Positions 1 to 8,380 of a DNA stretch of 64,000 bases are shown here, piece by piece. This DNA comes from Methylophaga sp. 42_25_T18 (GTDB lineage: Bacteria; Pseudomonadota; Gammaproteobacteria; Nitrosococcales; Methylophagaceae): positions 124,001 through 188,000 of the forward strand of contig MAAJ01000008.1 in the NCBI GenBank assembly GCA_002163085.1, in the 5' to 3' direction. Below the pieces are notes generated by a model. That model did not search any database. It saw only the letters and a list, made by a program, of their open reading frames with translations, and was not told the origin of the DNA. The translations under genes were made by a program, and so were the position numbers. Each line of letters begins with the position of its first letter. The first letter of the stretch is position 1.

Positions 1-126
1 TGGGTCTTTGCGGCATGGCATGGCTTCAAAAAAGATAAAAAACACCTAGGCTATACCTTTGCATTGTGTGCACCTATTTCTGCTTTTTTTGTTTTCGTTC
101 AAATAAGCTCACTAGCTTGGTATTAG
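1..126 (+). CDS. C-terminal end of a membrane-like protein (5' end outside window)
   Basis: Frame 1 is open from the first base to a TAG at 124-126 and encodes about 41 residues. The piece is aromatic and hydrophobic, with a basic GFKKDKK stretch followed by one probable membrane segment that ends in SSLAWY. This looks like the last helix of an integral membrane protein. The family cannot be named from so little sequence. The real gene starts to the left of the window. Confidence 0.45.
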   Translation, partial: WVFAAWHGFKKDKKHLGYTFALCAPISAFFVFVQISSLAWY

Positions 127-200
127 ACTCAATTTCTAACAAGACAAATAAAATGAGCAAACTCGTTTGATTCTAAACATTTGAGTACAAACGTTCCCAC

Positions 201-386
201 CTCCCGTTTTTATCGCCGCCGAAAAGATTATCTTTTACGGTTAAAGTGGGTAAGTGTTTGAGCGTAGCGAGTTTTTACACACGCCGTAAAATAGAGTCTT
301 TTCGGTGATAAGCGATAATGTCGGGCGCATTTTTCTTTGGTTCGTTTCTTTTGGGCGAACAAAAGAAATGAGCGCCCGCGGCAGCG
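201..386 (+). repeat. Hairpin-rich interspersed repeat, copy 1
   Basis: The stretch begins ctcccgtttttatcgcc and ends gcggcagcg. It recurs in the same orientation at 1104-1363. It holds two strong hairpins. The first spans about 211-310, with arms ccgaaaagattatcttttacgg and ccgtaaaatagagtcttttcgg and a partial inner stem (gtgggtaa). The second spans 322-378, with arms cgggcgc/gcgcccg around tttcttttg/caaaagaaa. The second hairpin ends about 25 bases before the HAD gene start, so it lies in that gene's leader. Confidence 0.8.
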
Positions 387-402
387 TAATACAGAGATAA
401 TT

Positions 403-1077
403 ATGAAAATCTTCAAAGCAGCCATCTTCGATATGGATGGCCTTTTACTCGATAGTGAACTACTAGCCTTAAAAGCATTTGAAGCTGGCTGTGTCCAATT
501 TGGCCTTGGTGATCAGACTGATCTGTTTATGCGTTTTGTCGGTACCAATGCTGAAAAAGGTAATGCCGAAATGAAGCAAGCCTTAGATGGCATTATCGAT
601 GTCGATGAATTCATTAAAACTTGGCGAGGCATTTATGCTGACTGGATCCAGCATAACCCTGTGCCTTTAAAAGTAGGCGTTAAAGATGTTTTAACACACC
701 TTAATTCAATCAATACTCCGATAGCCGTAGCAACCTCAACAAGAACTGAACCCGCTGAAAAAAAACTCAAAATGGCCGGAATTTTCGATCATTTTGATTT
801 TATAGTTGGTGGTGATCAGGTATCACATAGCAAACCAAACCCTGACATATTTTTAAAGGCTGCTGAAATTTTAGCTTGTGATCCATCAAGCTGCATTGCT
901 TTTGAAGACTCACCCAATGGCGTTAGATCTGCCGTTGCTGCTGGCATGACCGTGGTACAAATCCCCGATATGATTGAACCGGATGAAACTCTGTTAGAAC
1001 TGGGACATATTGTTTTAGATGAAATATCTGACGTGTTAACGTTCGACTTTCAGAAGCACCTTAACCCAGCAACCTAA
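403..1077 (+). CDS. HAD-superfamily phosphatase (phosphoglucomutase-like subclass)
   Basis: This is a 224-residue haloacid dehalogenase-type hydrolase. Motif I is FDMDGLLLDSE near residue 9, with Asp10 the expected nucleophile and Asp12 the acid/base. Motif II is the Ser/Thr in VATSTRTE. Motif III is the Lys in SKPNPDIF. Motif IV is FEDSPNGV. The helical cap between motifs I and II is typical of the subclass that includes beta-phosphoglucomutase and small sugar-phosphate phosphatases; the substrate cannot be read from sequence. An upstream in-frame Met at 337 lies inside the repeat, so the Met at 403 is preferred because homology begins there. Direct repeats flank the gene on both sides. Confidence 0.85.
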   Translation: MKIFKAAIFDMDGLLLDSELLALKAFEAGCVQFGLGDQTDLFMRFVGTNAEKGNAEMKQALDGIIDVDEFIKTWRGIYADWIQHNPVPLKVGVKDVLTHLNSINTPIAVATSTRTEPAEKKLKMAGIFDHFDFIVGGDQVSHSKPNPDIFLKAAEILACDPSSCIAFEDSPNGVRSAVAAGMTVVQIPDMIEPDETLLELGHIVLDEISDVLTFDFQKHLNPAT

Positions 1078-1103
1078 TTAACATTCCTGCCTTTTCTTCT
1101 TAA

Positions 1104-1363
1104 CTCCCGTTTTTATCGCCATCGAAAAAGCTCAGTTTTACGGATTGAGTGGGTAAGTGTCTAAGCGTAGCGAGTTTTTACCCACGCCGTAAAATTGAGT
1201 GTTTTCGATGATTAGCGATAATGTCGGGGGCCCTTTTGATGAAATACTTCCCTGTATTTCACCCCTAACGGGGTTGCTTCGCATCCAAAATCTGCTCCTG
1301 CAGGTTTTTCATTGGTTCGTTTCTTGTGGGCACACAAAAGAAATGAACGCCCTCGCGGCAGCG
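1104..1363 (+). repeat. Hairpin-rich interspersed repeat, copy 2 (with ~65-bp insert)
   Basis: This is a second direct copy of the element at 201-386. It shares ctcccgtttttatcgcc, agcgtagcgagtttttac, the gataatgtcggg block, ggttcgtttctt and gcggcagcg. The inner stem is perfect here (gtgggtaa/ttacccac). About 65 extra bases at roughly 1236-1300 carry their own short palindromes: gaaatacttccctgtatttc, cccctaacgggg and gctcctgcaggt. The right end stops 7 bases short of the transporter stop codon at 1370-1372. Confidence 0.8.
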
Positions 1364-1369
1364 AACCTA

Positions 1370-2743
1370 TCAAATTAATAAATAACAAACTAGCGTTATC
1401 AATAGGGTTCCCAATAGATTCAAACCAAAGCCATTTTTCACCATTTGTTGAATTGCCACCTTGTCGGTGCCATAGATAATGGCATTGGGCGCGGTCGCCA
1501 CCGGCAACATAAAGGCACAACTGGCACTCATCGCCGCGGGTAACATCAACAAGGCAGGCTCGATATCAGCTGTGATGGCCGCAGCCGCTAGAATAGGCAT
1601 TAACATTGCGGTGGTGGCTGTATTACTTGTTATCTCAGTAAGAAAAGTGACCGTGAGGGCTATGGCTGCAATCAGCAATATAACGGGCAAAGTAGTAAAT
1701 GCTGCAAGTTGATGACCAATAAGGTCACTCAAACCACTGACACTAAATGCCTTAGCGATACAAATACCACCAGCAAATAATAATAATATTCCCCATGGAA
1801 TTTGATTGGCTGTTTTCCAATCTAGCAGTCTGCCTTTGTTACCATCGGGGATAACAAACATAGCGATACAGGCCAACATCGCTACGCTGGCATCATTTGC
1901 CGTAGTAAACCCGGTGAGTTCACGCCAACCACCAAAGGGTTCCTGACGGGTGATCCACAATAAAGCGGTAATGCTAAATACCCACATCACTCTTTTTTCG
2001 ATGGTGGTCCATTTTCCCGTTGCTGGCAGGGTAACACTTTGCTGAGTTTTTATATTGCGTGTTAACCACAACATCATTAATGGAATGAATATAACGACCA
2101 ATGGCACAGACCATTTCATCCAACCAAGAAAGCTAATCGAGATGCCCGTTGCTTCTTGATAGGTGGATAAGAATAAAGCATTAGGTGGAGTGCCTATCGG
2201 TGTGCCAATGCCACCAACATTCGCGGCGTAAGCGATGCCTAATAACAACATAGTAGTGAGCTGTTTATCGTTGCTGTTTTGCAATACGGCCAAAGCGACA
2301 GGCAATAACATTAAGGTCGTCGCCGTGTTAGAAATCCACATGCTTAATAAGGCAGCAGCGGCCATAAAGCCCATCACAAGTCGTTTAGGACTATTGCCTC
2401 CAAACAGGTTGCACATGATTAAGGCAATGCGTTTATGGGCACCGGAGTAAGCCATTGATTGCGATAAGATAAAGCCACCCAGTAATAATAATATTAAGTG
2501 ATGGCCATAAGATTGAGCCACTTGGGTGGAGGTCAATATGCCGGTTAACGGAAAGACAGCTAAAGGGATCAGTGATGTCACCGGAATCGGTACCGGTTCA
2601 AATATCCACCACAAAGCACATAAAAATGTCACACCTGCAACGATAGCAATGGCTGATGAATATCCTGAAAAATCTAATAGCGCTGCAAGAGCAAGACCTA
2701 GCAGCGGCGCTAACCATAATAAGGTTGATTTCATTTTTTGCAT
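1370..2743 (-). CDS. SLC13/DASS-family sodium-coupled anion transporter
   Basis: This 457-residue, very hydrophobic protein has about 11-12 membrane segments. The two family signature loops are visible: SNTATTLMLLPVA in the first half and TSNTATTAMLMPI in the second. These Ser-Asn-Thr motifs form the sodium and carboxylate site in the divalent anion:Na+ symporter family. Likely substrates are dicarboxylates or sulfate; the sequence does not decide. MQKMK offers starts at 2743 or 2734, and neither has a clear Shine-Dalgarno. The gene stands alone on the minus strand. Confidence 0.85.
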   Translation of the reverse strand: MQKMKSTLLWLAPLLGLALAALLDFSGYSSAIAIVAGVTFLCALWWIFEPVPIPVTSLIPLAVFPLTGILTSTQVAQSYGHHLILLLLGGFILSQSMAYSGAHKRIALIMCNLFGGNSPKRLVMGFMAAAALLSMWISNTATTLMLLPVALAVLQNSNDKQLTTMLLLGIAYAANVGGIGTPIGTPPNALFLSTYQEATGISISFLGWMKWSVPLVVIFIPLMMLWLTRNIKTQQSVTLPATGKWTTIEKRVMWVFSITALLWITRQEPFGGWRELTGFTTANDASVAMLACIAMFVIPDGNKGRLLDWKTANQIPWGILLLFAGGICIAKAFSVSGLSDLIGHQLAAFTTLPVILLIAAIALTVTFLTEITSNTATTAMLMPILAAAAITADIEPALLMLPAAMSASCAFMLPVATAPNAIIYGTDKVAIQQMVKNGFGLNLLGTLLITLVCYLLI

Positions 2744-2875
2744 GGCAATGGAACGGCTATTTAAGTTGAACTGAGTCTACACAAGTATCGACATCAATCA
2801 AATCTAGGTCCGTTCAACACTCCTTTATTACTGCTAAGATATGACCCAATTAAAATTCAATTAAGGAACACATTT

Positions 2876-3274
2876 ATGCAAGGCAGTTGTTCATGTAAGT
2901 CGGTTCAATATGAAGTGTCAGAGCTAGCAACACCCATTATTCACTGTTCCTGTGAGTCGTGCCGTAAAGCACACTCAGCAGCATTTAATACCGGTGCAGG
3001 TGTTGAACCAGAACACTTCACCTGGTTAAAAGGTGAAGATAATTTATCTAGCTATGAATCTTCGCCTGGCAAACATCGTTATTTTTGCAAAACCTGTGGC
3101 TCACAAGTTATCTCAAAAAAAGAAGGGGCTCCATTACATATCTTACGAGTAGCAACACTCGATGATGATCCTGGTGTGGTGCCACAATTTAGAATTTGGA
3201 AATCAGAAGAGGTTAGCTGGCTGGATTATAAAGGTGACATGCCAGAATATGATGAATGGCATCCTGAACATTAA
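2876..3274 (+). CDS. GFA-family zinc enzyme (glutathione-dependent formaldehyde-activating fold)
   Basis: This 132-residue protein has the GFA zinc-binding pattern: CSCKS near residue 5, HCSCESCRKAHSAAF near residue 23, and FCKTCGSQV near residue 65. The fold is shared by S-(hydroxymethyl)glutathione synthase and several small isomerase-like enzymes, so the true reaction is not certain. The start has a good Shine-Dalgarno (taagga). It lies 14 bases before the next gene on the same strand and is probably cotranscribed with the group up to 4874. Confidence 0.8.
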   Translation: MQGSCSCKSVQYEVSELATPIIHCSCESCRKAHSAAFNTGAGVEPEHFTWLKGEDNLSSYESSPGKHRYFCKTCGSQVISKKEGAPLHILRVATLDDDPGVVPQFRIWKSEEVSWLDYKGDMPEYDEWHPEH

Positions 3275-3288
3275 GGCCGCAGATAGAT

Positions 3289-4098
3289 ATGCCTTCAATT
3301 AAAAGAGAAAAACTTGGGGTTGCTCTTATCCTGATATTTACCTTAGCTGCCGTTATTGGCTTGGCTAGTCAGGATAGAATTTCACAAGATTTGGCATATC
3401 ATGCTTTTGTCGATTATCGGACTATCGTTGCCATTCCAAACTTTTGGAATGTGCTATCTAATCTACCGTTTTTAATCGTCGGCCTGTTCGGCGTATATAA
3501 GCTATTCATTACAAAAAACATCACTATTGTTAGCGAAATGAAAACAGCCTATTTCTTACTCTTTTTTGGTGTGACTTTGGTTGCCTTTGGCTCGGGTTAT
3601 TATCATATCGTACCAAGCAACCAAACCTTGGTGTGGGACAGATTGCCGATGACCATTGCTTTTATGGCAATGTTTTCAATCATTATTGCTGAATTTATTT
3701 CTATTCGTATTGGTCAGCGATTGCTTTGGCCGTTATTAATATCAGGTGTGGCATCCGTTATTTATTGGCATTTCACAGAGCTTCAAGGCGTAGGTGATCT
3801 TCGTTTTTATGTCTTTATTCAGTTTTTTCCAATGCTGGCGATACCGGTAATCTTAATCTGCTTTCGGTCACGTTTTAGCCACTTCAAAGGCTATTGGCTT
3901 TTAATTTCCTGTTATTCCTTGGCAAAAGTGTTTGAGCATTTTGATAAAGATATCTATAGTTTCCTAGGATTTACAATTAGCGGTCACTCAATCAAACATA
4001 TGGTGGCAGCTTTAGGTTTGTATTTTTTGTTACGTGCCTACGAACACCGAAAGCACGTTAAATCAGAAAAGGGCAAAGATATGGACATCAACCTATGA
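3289..4098 (+). CDS. Ceramidase-like (CREST superfamily) membrane hydrolase
   Basis: This 269-residue protein has about seven membrane helices. It carries the polar intramembrane residues seen in alkaline ceramidase-type CREST proteins: a GSGYYHIVPSN...WDRLPMT block (His and Asp) near residues 103-122, and SGHSIKHMVAALG (HxxxH) near residue 233. In the family these His and Asp residues hold a zinc that hydrolyses an amide bond. Whether this bacterium makes ceramide-like lipids cannot be judged here, so the substrate is open. Its 3' end overlaps the next gene by 4 bases (ATGA). Confidence 0.65.
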   Translation: MPSIKREKLGVALILIFTLAAVIGLASQDRISQDLAYHAFVDYRTIVAIPNFWNVLSNLPFLIVGLFGVYKLFITKNITIVSEMKTAYFLLFFGVTLVAFGSGYYHIVPSNQTLVWDRLPMTIAFMAMFSIIIAEFISIRIGQRLLWPLLISGVASVIYWHFTELQGVGDLRFYVFIQFFPMLAIPVILICFRSRFSHFKGYWLLISCYSLAKVFEHFDKDIYSFLGFTISGHSIKHMVAALGLYFLLRAYEHRKHVKSEKGKDMDINL

Positions 4099-4463
4099 AT
4101 GCAGAAAATAATAAAGTCACCGAGTTTTTGACTGATATCCAAACTATTTCAGTGGAACAATTTGAAATCATTTCTAAAGTCCGTGAACTGTTTTTGGCTC
4201 ATGCTGTAGAGTTAGAAGATGATATTAAATACGGCGGTTTAGTTTTTCTACATGATGGAAATTTAACTAGTGGAATATTTCCATACAAATCCCATCTCTC
4301 TATTGAATTCAGTCATGGCGCTCAACTCGAAGATCCTTATTCTGTATTAGAAGGTTCAGGCAAACATCGACGTCATATCAAGCTGCACTCTATCGGTGAT
4401 ATTTCTAACAAGCATGTTGAGGTTTATATTAACAACGCCTTAAACAACGCCAACAGGGATTGA
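4095..4463 (+). CDS. DUF1801-type small protein
   Basis: This 122-residue soluble protein resembles the DUF1801/YdhG-like group. Typical features are an acidic N-terminal helix, then ELEDDIKYGGLVF, a strand-rich core (SGIFPYKSHLSIEFSHG) and GSGKHRRHIKL near the end. The function of this fold is not established in bacteria. Its ATG overlaps the stop of the ceramidase-like gene (ATGA), so translation is probably coupled and the two may act in one process. Confidence 0.65.
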   Translation: MNAENNKVTEFLTDIQTISVEQFEIISKVRELFLAHAVELEDDIKYGGLVFLHDGNLTSGIFPYKSHLSIEFSHGAQLEDPYSVLEGSGKHRRHIKLHSIGDISNKHVEVYINNALNNANRD

Positions 4464-4472
4464 ATAAAGGTC

Positions 4473-4874
4473 ATGGCTAATATTAGTGCAGCTTTACTCT
4501 GGGAAATGTTCAAACATGCGGGTTCCTGGCTAACGAATTTAAATCGCGCCAATGATGATCGTAAGCAGCAATCGATTAAAGCACTGAGGAATATCATTTT
4601 AGCTGCTAGAGAAACAGCGGTTTATATCCGACAGATGAATGATACTTCTACACGAGACCATACGACGGAAAAACACCTTTCAACATTATGGACCGACCTT
4701 GGCTTTGCTTTAGAAGACTTAGGTATAAAAAAATTAGCAAAGCGGTGCAATATTAAAGGCAAGCAATGGGCCAGCCCAGATCATTATGATGCCGACTTTA
4801 TTAAAAAAGCGGATGTAAGTTTAGAGCGTATAGAAAGGCTGGCACAGGAAATATTGCTCAAAATACAACGTTAA
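4473..4874 (+). CDS. Hypothetical soluble helical protein
   Basis: This 133-residue protein is mostly charged helices (for example RKQQSIKALRNIILAARET and a C-terminal KKADVSLERIERLAQEILLKIQ). It has no signal peptide or membrane segment and I do not recognise a family. It starts 9 bases after the DUF1801 gene stop with aaagg just upstream, which fits a shared transcript. No catalytic motif is visible. Confidence 0.6.
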   Translation: MANISAALLWEMFKHAGSWLTNLNRANDDRKQQSIKALRNIILAARETAVYIRQMNDTSTRDHTTEKHLSTLWTDLGFALEDLGIKKLAKRCNIKGKQWASPDHYDADFIKKADVSLERIERLAQEILLKIQR

Positions 4875-4972
4875 TATGTCGAGTCAGCCTAACAAATAAT
4901 TGCTTAACACTGATTTAACCGTTTAAGCTGCCCCATCACCTTACTATGTGAAAATTGTTTTTAGGAATTTAT

Positions 4973-5971
4973 ATGTACACCGATGAAGATCTAGCCGTCG
5001 CAGTCAAAGCGGGTATTTTTACTGAGCAATCAGTTGATGCCTTTCGCGAACACAATGCGAATTTAAAAAATACCTTTGCAGTGGACGAAGAAAACTTTCA
5101 ATTAATCACTAGTTTTAACGATATCTACGTAGTCATTGCCTGTGCATTAGTCTTAATTTCAGCTGCCTGGTTTGGTAACTCCGTAAGCAATGTCACCGGT
5201 GCACTTGTTTTTGCAGCAAGTTCTTGGGGCTTAGCAGAATATTTTGTATTAAAACGTCATATGGCGTTGCCTGCCATTGCTTTATTGCTGAGTTTTTTAG
5301 GTGGTGTATTGGCTTCATCCATCTACGCATTGGGTGAATTATCGGAAATAACATTGGTTACCGCCGGCGGCATTACTGCTTTTGCCGCTTGGGTGCATTG
5401 GCGACGATTTGAGGTGCCTATCACAGTTGCAGGTGGTACAGGTGCAGCCTTAGGTTGTCTTATCGCAGTTACTGTCGCTAATACCAATGCTGATCTAAAA
5501 GAGTGGTTTGTGCCTGTTTTATTTCTTAGTGGTATCGCAACATTTATTTATGCCATGTATTGGGATAGTGCTGACCGCTTACGTAAAACACGTAAGTCAG
5601 ATGTGGCATTTTGGTTACATTTATTATCAGCACCATTAATTGTGCATCCTATTTTTTCAGTATTAGGTATTTTTGAAGGTAATAGTGGTTTAGCGGAGGC
5701 TATTGCGGTGTTATTGCTTTATCTCGGCATGGCATTTGTATCTGTCGCTATAGATCGTAGAGCCATTATGGTGTCAGGGTTGGCTTATGTGTTGTATGCC
5801 ATATCTGCCTTACTTAAAACCTATGGTGTAGATGCTTCCAGCTCAGCGATTACTGGTATTTTAATTGGTGGTGCCTTATTGCTGTTATCTGTGTATTGGC
5901 ACGCATGTCGCGCATTATTATTTAAAATAATGCCACAAAACTTACAGGGATATTTACCCCCGTTAAAATAG
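4973..5971 (+). CDS. Polytopic membrane protein, DUF2157-like
   Basis: This 332-residue protein has a short soluble N-terminus (MYTDEDLAVAVKAGIFTEQS) followed by about ten membrane segments. That soluble segment resembles the DUF2157/DUF4401 group of membrane proteins, whose function is unknown. I chose the Met at 4973 because aggaatttat sits correctly before it; an in-frame Met six codons upstream has no ribosome site. No catalytic residues are evident. About 220 bases without a gene follow. Confidence 0.6.
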   Translation: MYTDEDLAVAVKAGIFTEQSVDAFREHNANLKNTFAVDEENFQLITSFNDIYVVIACALVLISAAWFGNSVSNVTGALVFAASSWGLAEYFVLKRHMALPAIALLLSFLGGVLASSIYALGELSEITLVTAGGITAFAAWVHWRRFEVPITVAGGTGAALGCLIAVTVANTNADLKEWFVPVLFLSGIATFIYAMYWDSADRLRKTRKSDVAFWLHLLSAPLIVHPIFSVLGIFEGNSGLAEAIAVLLLYLGMAFVSVAIDRRAIMVSGLAYVLYAISALLKTYGVDASSSAITGILIGGALLLLSVYWHACRALLFKIMPQNLQGYLPPLK

Positions 5972-6194
5972 TGGATTTACCATCTCAAAAACACACTAAA
6001 ATATTGATTTGTACGAGAATATATTAGCTAAACTCATCATAAATGCATCTTCTTTGATAAGAATACTTCACAGTTATTATTCAATGAAATATGACTCTTG
6101 CTTCTCCACCTAATTAAACTGTATGCTGAGGCCAGTAGTTATACCGTGACATGACGTTACATTTTGGTTTCGATACATCTCAGAAAGGTGATGA

Positions 6195-7895
6195 ATGGAT
6201 TTGAAGTTTCCTACTATTTTCCCAGCAATGGATGAGGCTCATCGATTACCGAAGGCAGTTGTGATTGCCGTCTTTGCCATTTGTATCGCCCCCTTTATTT
6301 TGCAATGGCTGGGAATGGATTTTGGTAACTCCGGTCATCTACATAGCGTCATGCCCAATGCTGAAGCTACAATCCCACTCGACGATATGTTTTATCGACT
6401 CTCCGGCGGCTTCACCCACGCGCTGCTAGAATGGACCGCCTTTTGTGCTGCTATTTTTGTTGTTTTACTCGCCTTTAGCCACTACTCCATTACCCATGAT
6501 GTAACCACGCCGGTTATTGGTGTGGCCCTATTTTGTGCTGGTGCAATGGATGCGTTTCATACCTTAGCGGCAACACGCCTTGTTAGCGCTGTGGCCGATA
6601 ACAAAGATCTTATTCCGTTCACATGGGCATTATCACGTGTCTTTAATGCCTTAATCATGATTATCGGCGTGGGCATTTTTCTAACCGATAAAAAACACCA
6701 AGCCAAAAAAGGTATCGGCTTTATCATCATGATCAGCATTATCTTTTCGCTAGTTGGTTATGTGCTTATTTACCTCTCGGCCACCAGCCACAACTTGCCG
6801 CAAACACAGTTTCCAGATGCCTTCATTCGTAGGCCCTATGATGTCGTACCACTGGTATTATTTTTAATCGCAGGCTTCGTGATCTACCCAATGTTTCTCA
6901 AGCGGCATCCGAGTATCTTTGCCGCCGCGTTATTATTAAGTGCCGTGCCAGAGGTTGTCGTAGAGCTACATATGGTCTTAGGTTCACAACGTCTGTTTGA
7001 CAGTGATTTTAATAGTGCCCATTTCTTAAAAATTATTGCCTATGTTGTTCCTTTAATGGGTTTAGTATTGGACTATGTGCAAACCTATAAAAAACGCGTA
7101 GAAAGCCATGAATCGTTACAACGTGCTCACCAGTGGCTAAATTCCCAAGCAGACGAACTAAAAATCACTAACTTACGTTTGACTCAATCAAATGATGAAT
7201 TAGAAAAATTTGCTTATATCGCTTCTCACGACTTACAAGAGCCGTTGAGAAAAATTCAGGCCTTTGGTGATCGCTTACAATCGGCGCTAACAAAGGATCC
7301 CGACCGAGCGATAGATTATGTCGGCCGCATGCAAAGTGCATCAAAACGTATGCGTAGTCTAATTGATGATTTACTCAAATTTTCCAGAGTGAGCAGTCAA
7401 GAGATTGAATTAACATCCGTCTCTTTGTCCAACGTGCTCAACGACGTTATCGCTGACTTAAATTTAACTATAAGAGATAAACAAGCACAAATAGACTTCG
7501 CTGATTTGCCCACGATACAAGCTGAATCAGTGATGTTATACCAACTGTTTCTAAACTTGTTATCTAATGCCATCAAATTTTCTGCTGAAAATAAACCACC
7601 CATCATCAAAGTTACCGCCCAAAACGTGACCCTTGATCGAGGTGACTTTTTCCTAATCTCCGTGCAAGACAATGGTATTGGTTTTGAACAAGAATATGCC
7701 TACAAAGTATTTGAAGTATTCCAACGCTTACATGGCCGAGGAGAATATCAGGGTACGGGTATAGGTCTCGCTATTTGCAAAAAAATCATGGATAAACACA
7801 ACGGTATAATTGAAGTTGAGTCTGAACTCGGTAAAGGCACATGTTTTAAATTATATTTCATTAAAGATACTCAAGGAGTGCCATCTAATGACTGA
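6195..7895 (+). CDS. Membrane-bound hybrid-less sensor histidine kinase (MASE-type sensor)
   Basis: This 566-residue protein has an N-terminal region of about eight membrane helices (residues ~20-300) resembling the MASE integral-membrane sensory modules. A coiled linker (residues ~305-345) follows. The HisKA motif is YIASHDLQEPLRKI near residue 348, and the ATPase domain shows NLLSNAIKFS (N box), DNGIGFE (G1) and GTGIGLAI (G2). The SHDLQEPLRK type of H box is common in kinases that signal to small stand-alone receivers. The stop overlaps the receiver gene by 8 bases, so the two are almost certainly partners. Confidence 0.85.
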   Translation: MDLKFPTIFPAMDEAHRLPKAVVIAVFAICIAPFILQWLGMDFGNSGHLHSVMPNAEATIPLDDMFYRLSGGFTHALLEWTAFCAAIFVVLLAFSHYSITHDVTTPVIGVALFCAGAMDAFHTLAATRLVSAVADNKDLIPFTWALSRVFNALIMIIGVGIFLTDKKHQAKKGIGFIIMISIIFSLVGYVLIYLSATSHNLPQTQFPDAFIRRPYDVVPLVLFLIAGFVIYPMFLKRHPSIFAAALLLSAVPEVVVELHMVLGSQRLFDSDFNSAHFLKIIAYVVPLMGLVLDYVQTYKKRVESHESLQRAHQWLNSQADELKITNLRLTQSNDELEKFAYIASHDLQEPLRKIQAFGDRLQSALTKDPDRAIDYVGRMQSASKRMRSLIDDLLKFSRVSSQEIELTSVSLSNVLNDVIADLNLTIRDKQAQIDFADLPTIQAESVMLYQLFLNLLSNAIKFSAENKPPIIKVTAQNVTLDRGDFFLISVQDNGIGFEQEYAYKVFEVFQRLHGRGEYQGTGIGLAICKKIMDKHNGIIEVESELGKGTCFKLYFIKDTQGVPSND

Positions 7896-8337
7896 AATAC
7901 AATCTGCAATCACCATTCACATGTGTGATGATGATCCCGATGACCAATTACTGGTCACCGATGCCTTACTTGAAGCAAGGCTTGCTAACCCTATCGATTT
8001 CACCTCTAACGGCCGTGAGTTGTTGCAATATTTAAATCGTGAAGGTAAGTATGAAAAACTGAAAGGCGAGCCTTTGCCAGGCTTGATCCTGTTAGATTTA
8101 AATATGCCTATCATGGATGGTCGAGAAGTATTACAAATTCTTAAAAATGATGACAAATTCAAATCTATTCCAATTGTAGTATTAACGACCTCAAAAGCAG
8201 AAGAAGATGTGGCCAGGTCCTACGGTATGGGCGTCAATTCATTTGTGATCAAACCCGTTTCTTTCGAAAACCTAGTTGAAATGATTCAATCACTCACTGA
8301 TTACTGGTTTCATGTCGTGCATTTACCAAAGTCTTAA
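7888..8337 (+). CDS. Single-domain response regulator (Rcp1-like receiver)
   Basis: This 149-residue receiver has no output domain. The acidic pocket is CDDDPDDQ, the phosphoacceptor is the Asp in LILLDLNMPIMDG, and the conserved Thr and Lys are in VVLTTSKA and FVIKPVSF. The Met at 7888 overlaps the kinase stop; the longer frame from 7810 lies entirely inside the kinase and adds no homology. Receivers of this type next to SHDLQEP kinases usually pass phosphate on or modulate a second protein. Here the next gene is a REC-GGDEF-EAL protein. Confidence 0.87.
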   Translation: MTEIQSAITIHMCDDDPDDQLLVTDALLEARLANPIDFTSNGRELLQYLNREGKYEKLKGEPLPGLILLDLNMPIMDGREVLQILKNDDKFKSIPIVVLTTSKAEEDVARSYGMGVNSFVIKPVSFENLVEMIQSLTDYWFHVVHLPKS

Positions 8338-8380
8338 TGTGAAAACATCAAATCTTCAAGTAGTAAAATATTCACAAATG

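Noticed and set aside
228..425. 65-residue minus-strand frame across the repeat
   Set aside because: It lies on the hairpin element and the start of the HAD gene; it has no ribosome site and its sequence follows the repeat.
1212..1520. 102-residue minus-strand frame over the second repeat copy
   Set aside because: Its N-terminal part lies over the 3' end of the SLC13 gene on the same strand, in another frame, and the rest runs through the repeat; no homology is seen.
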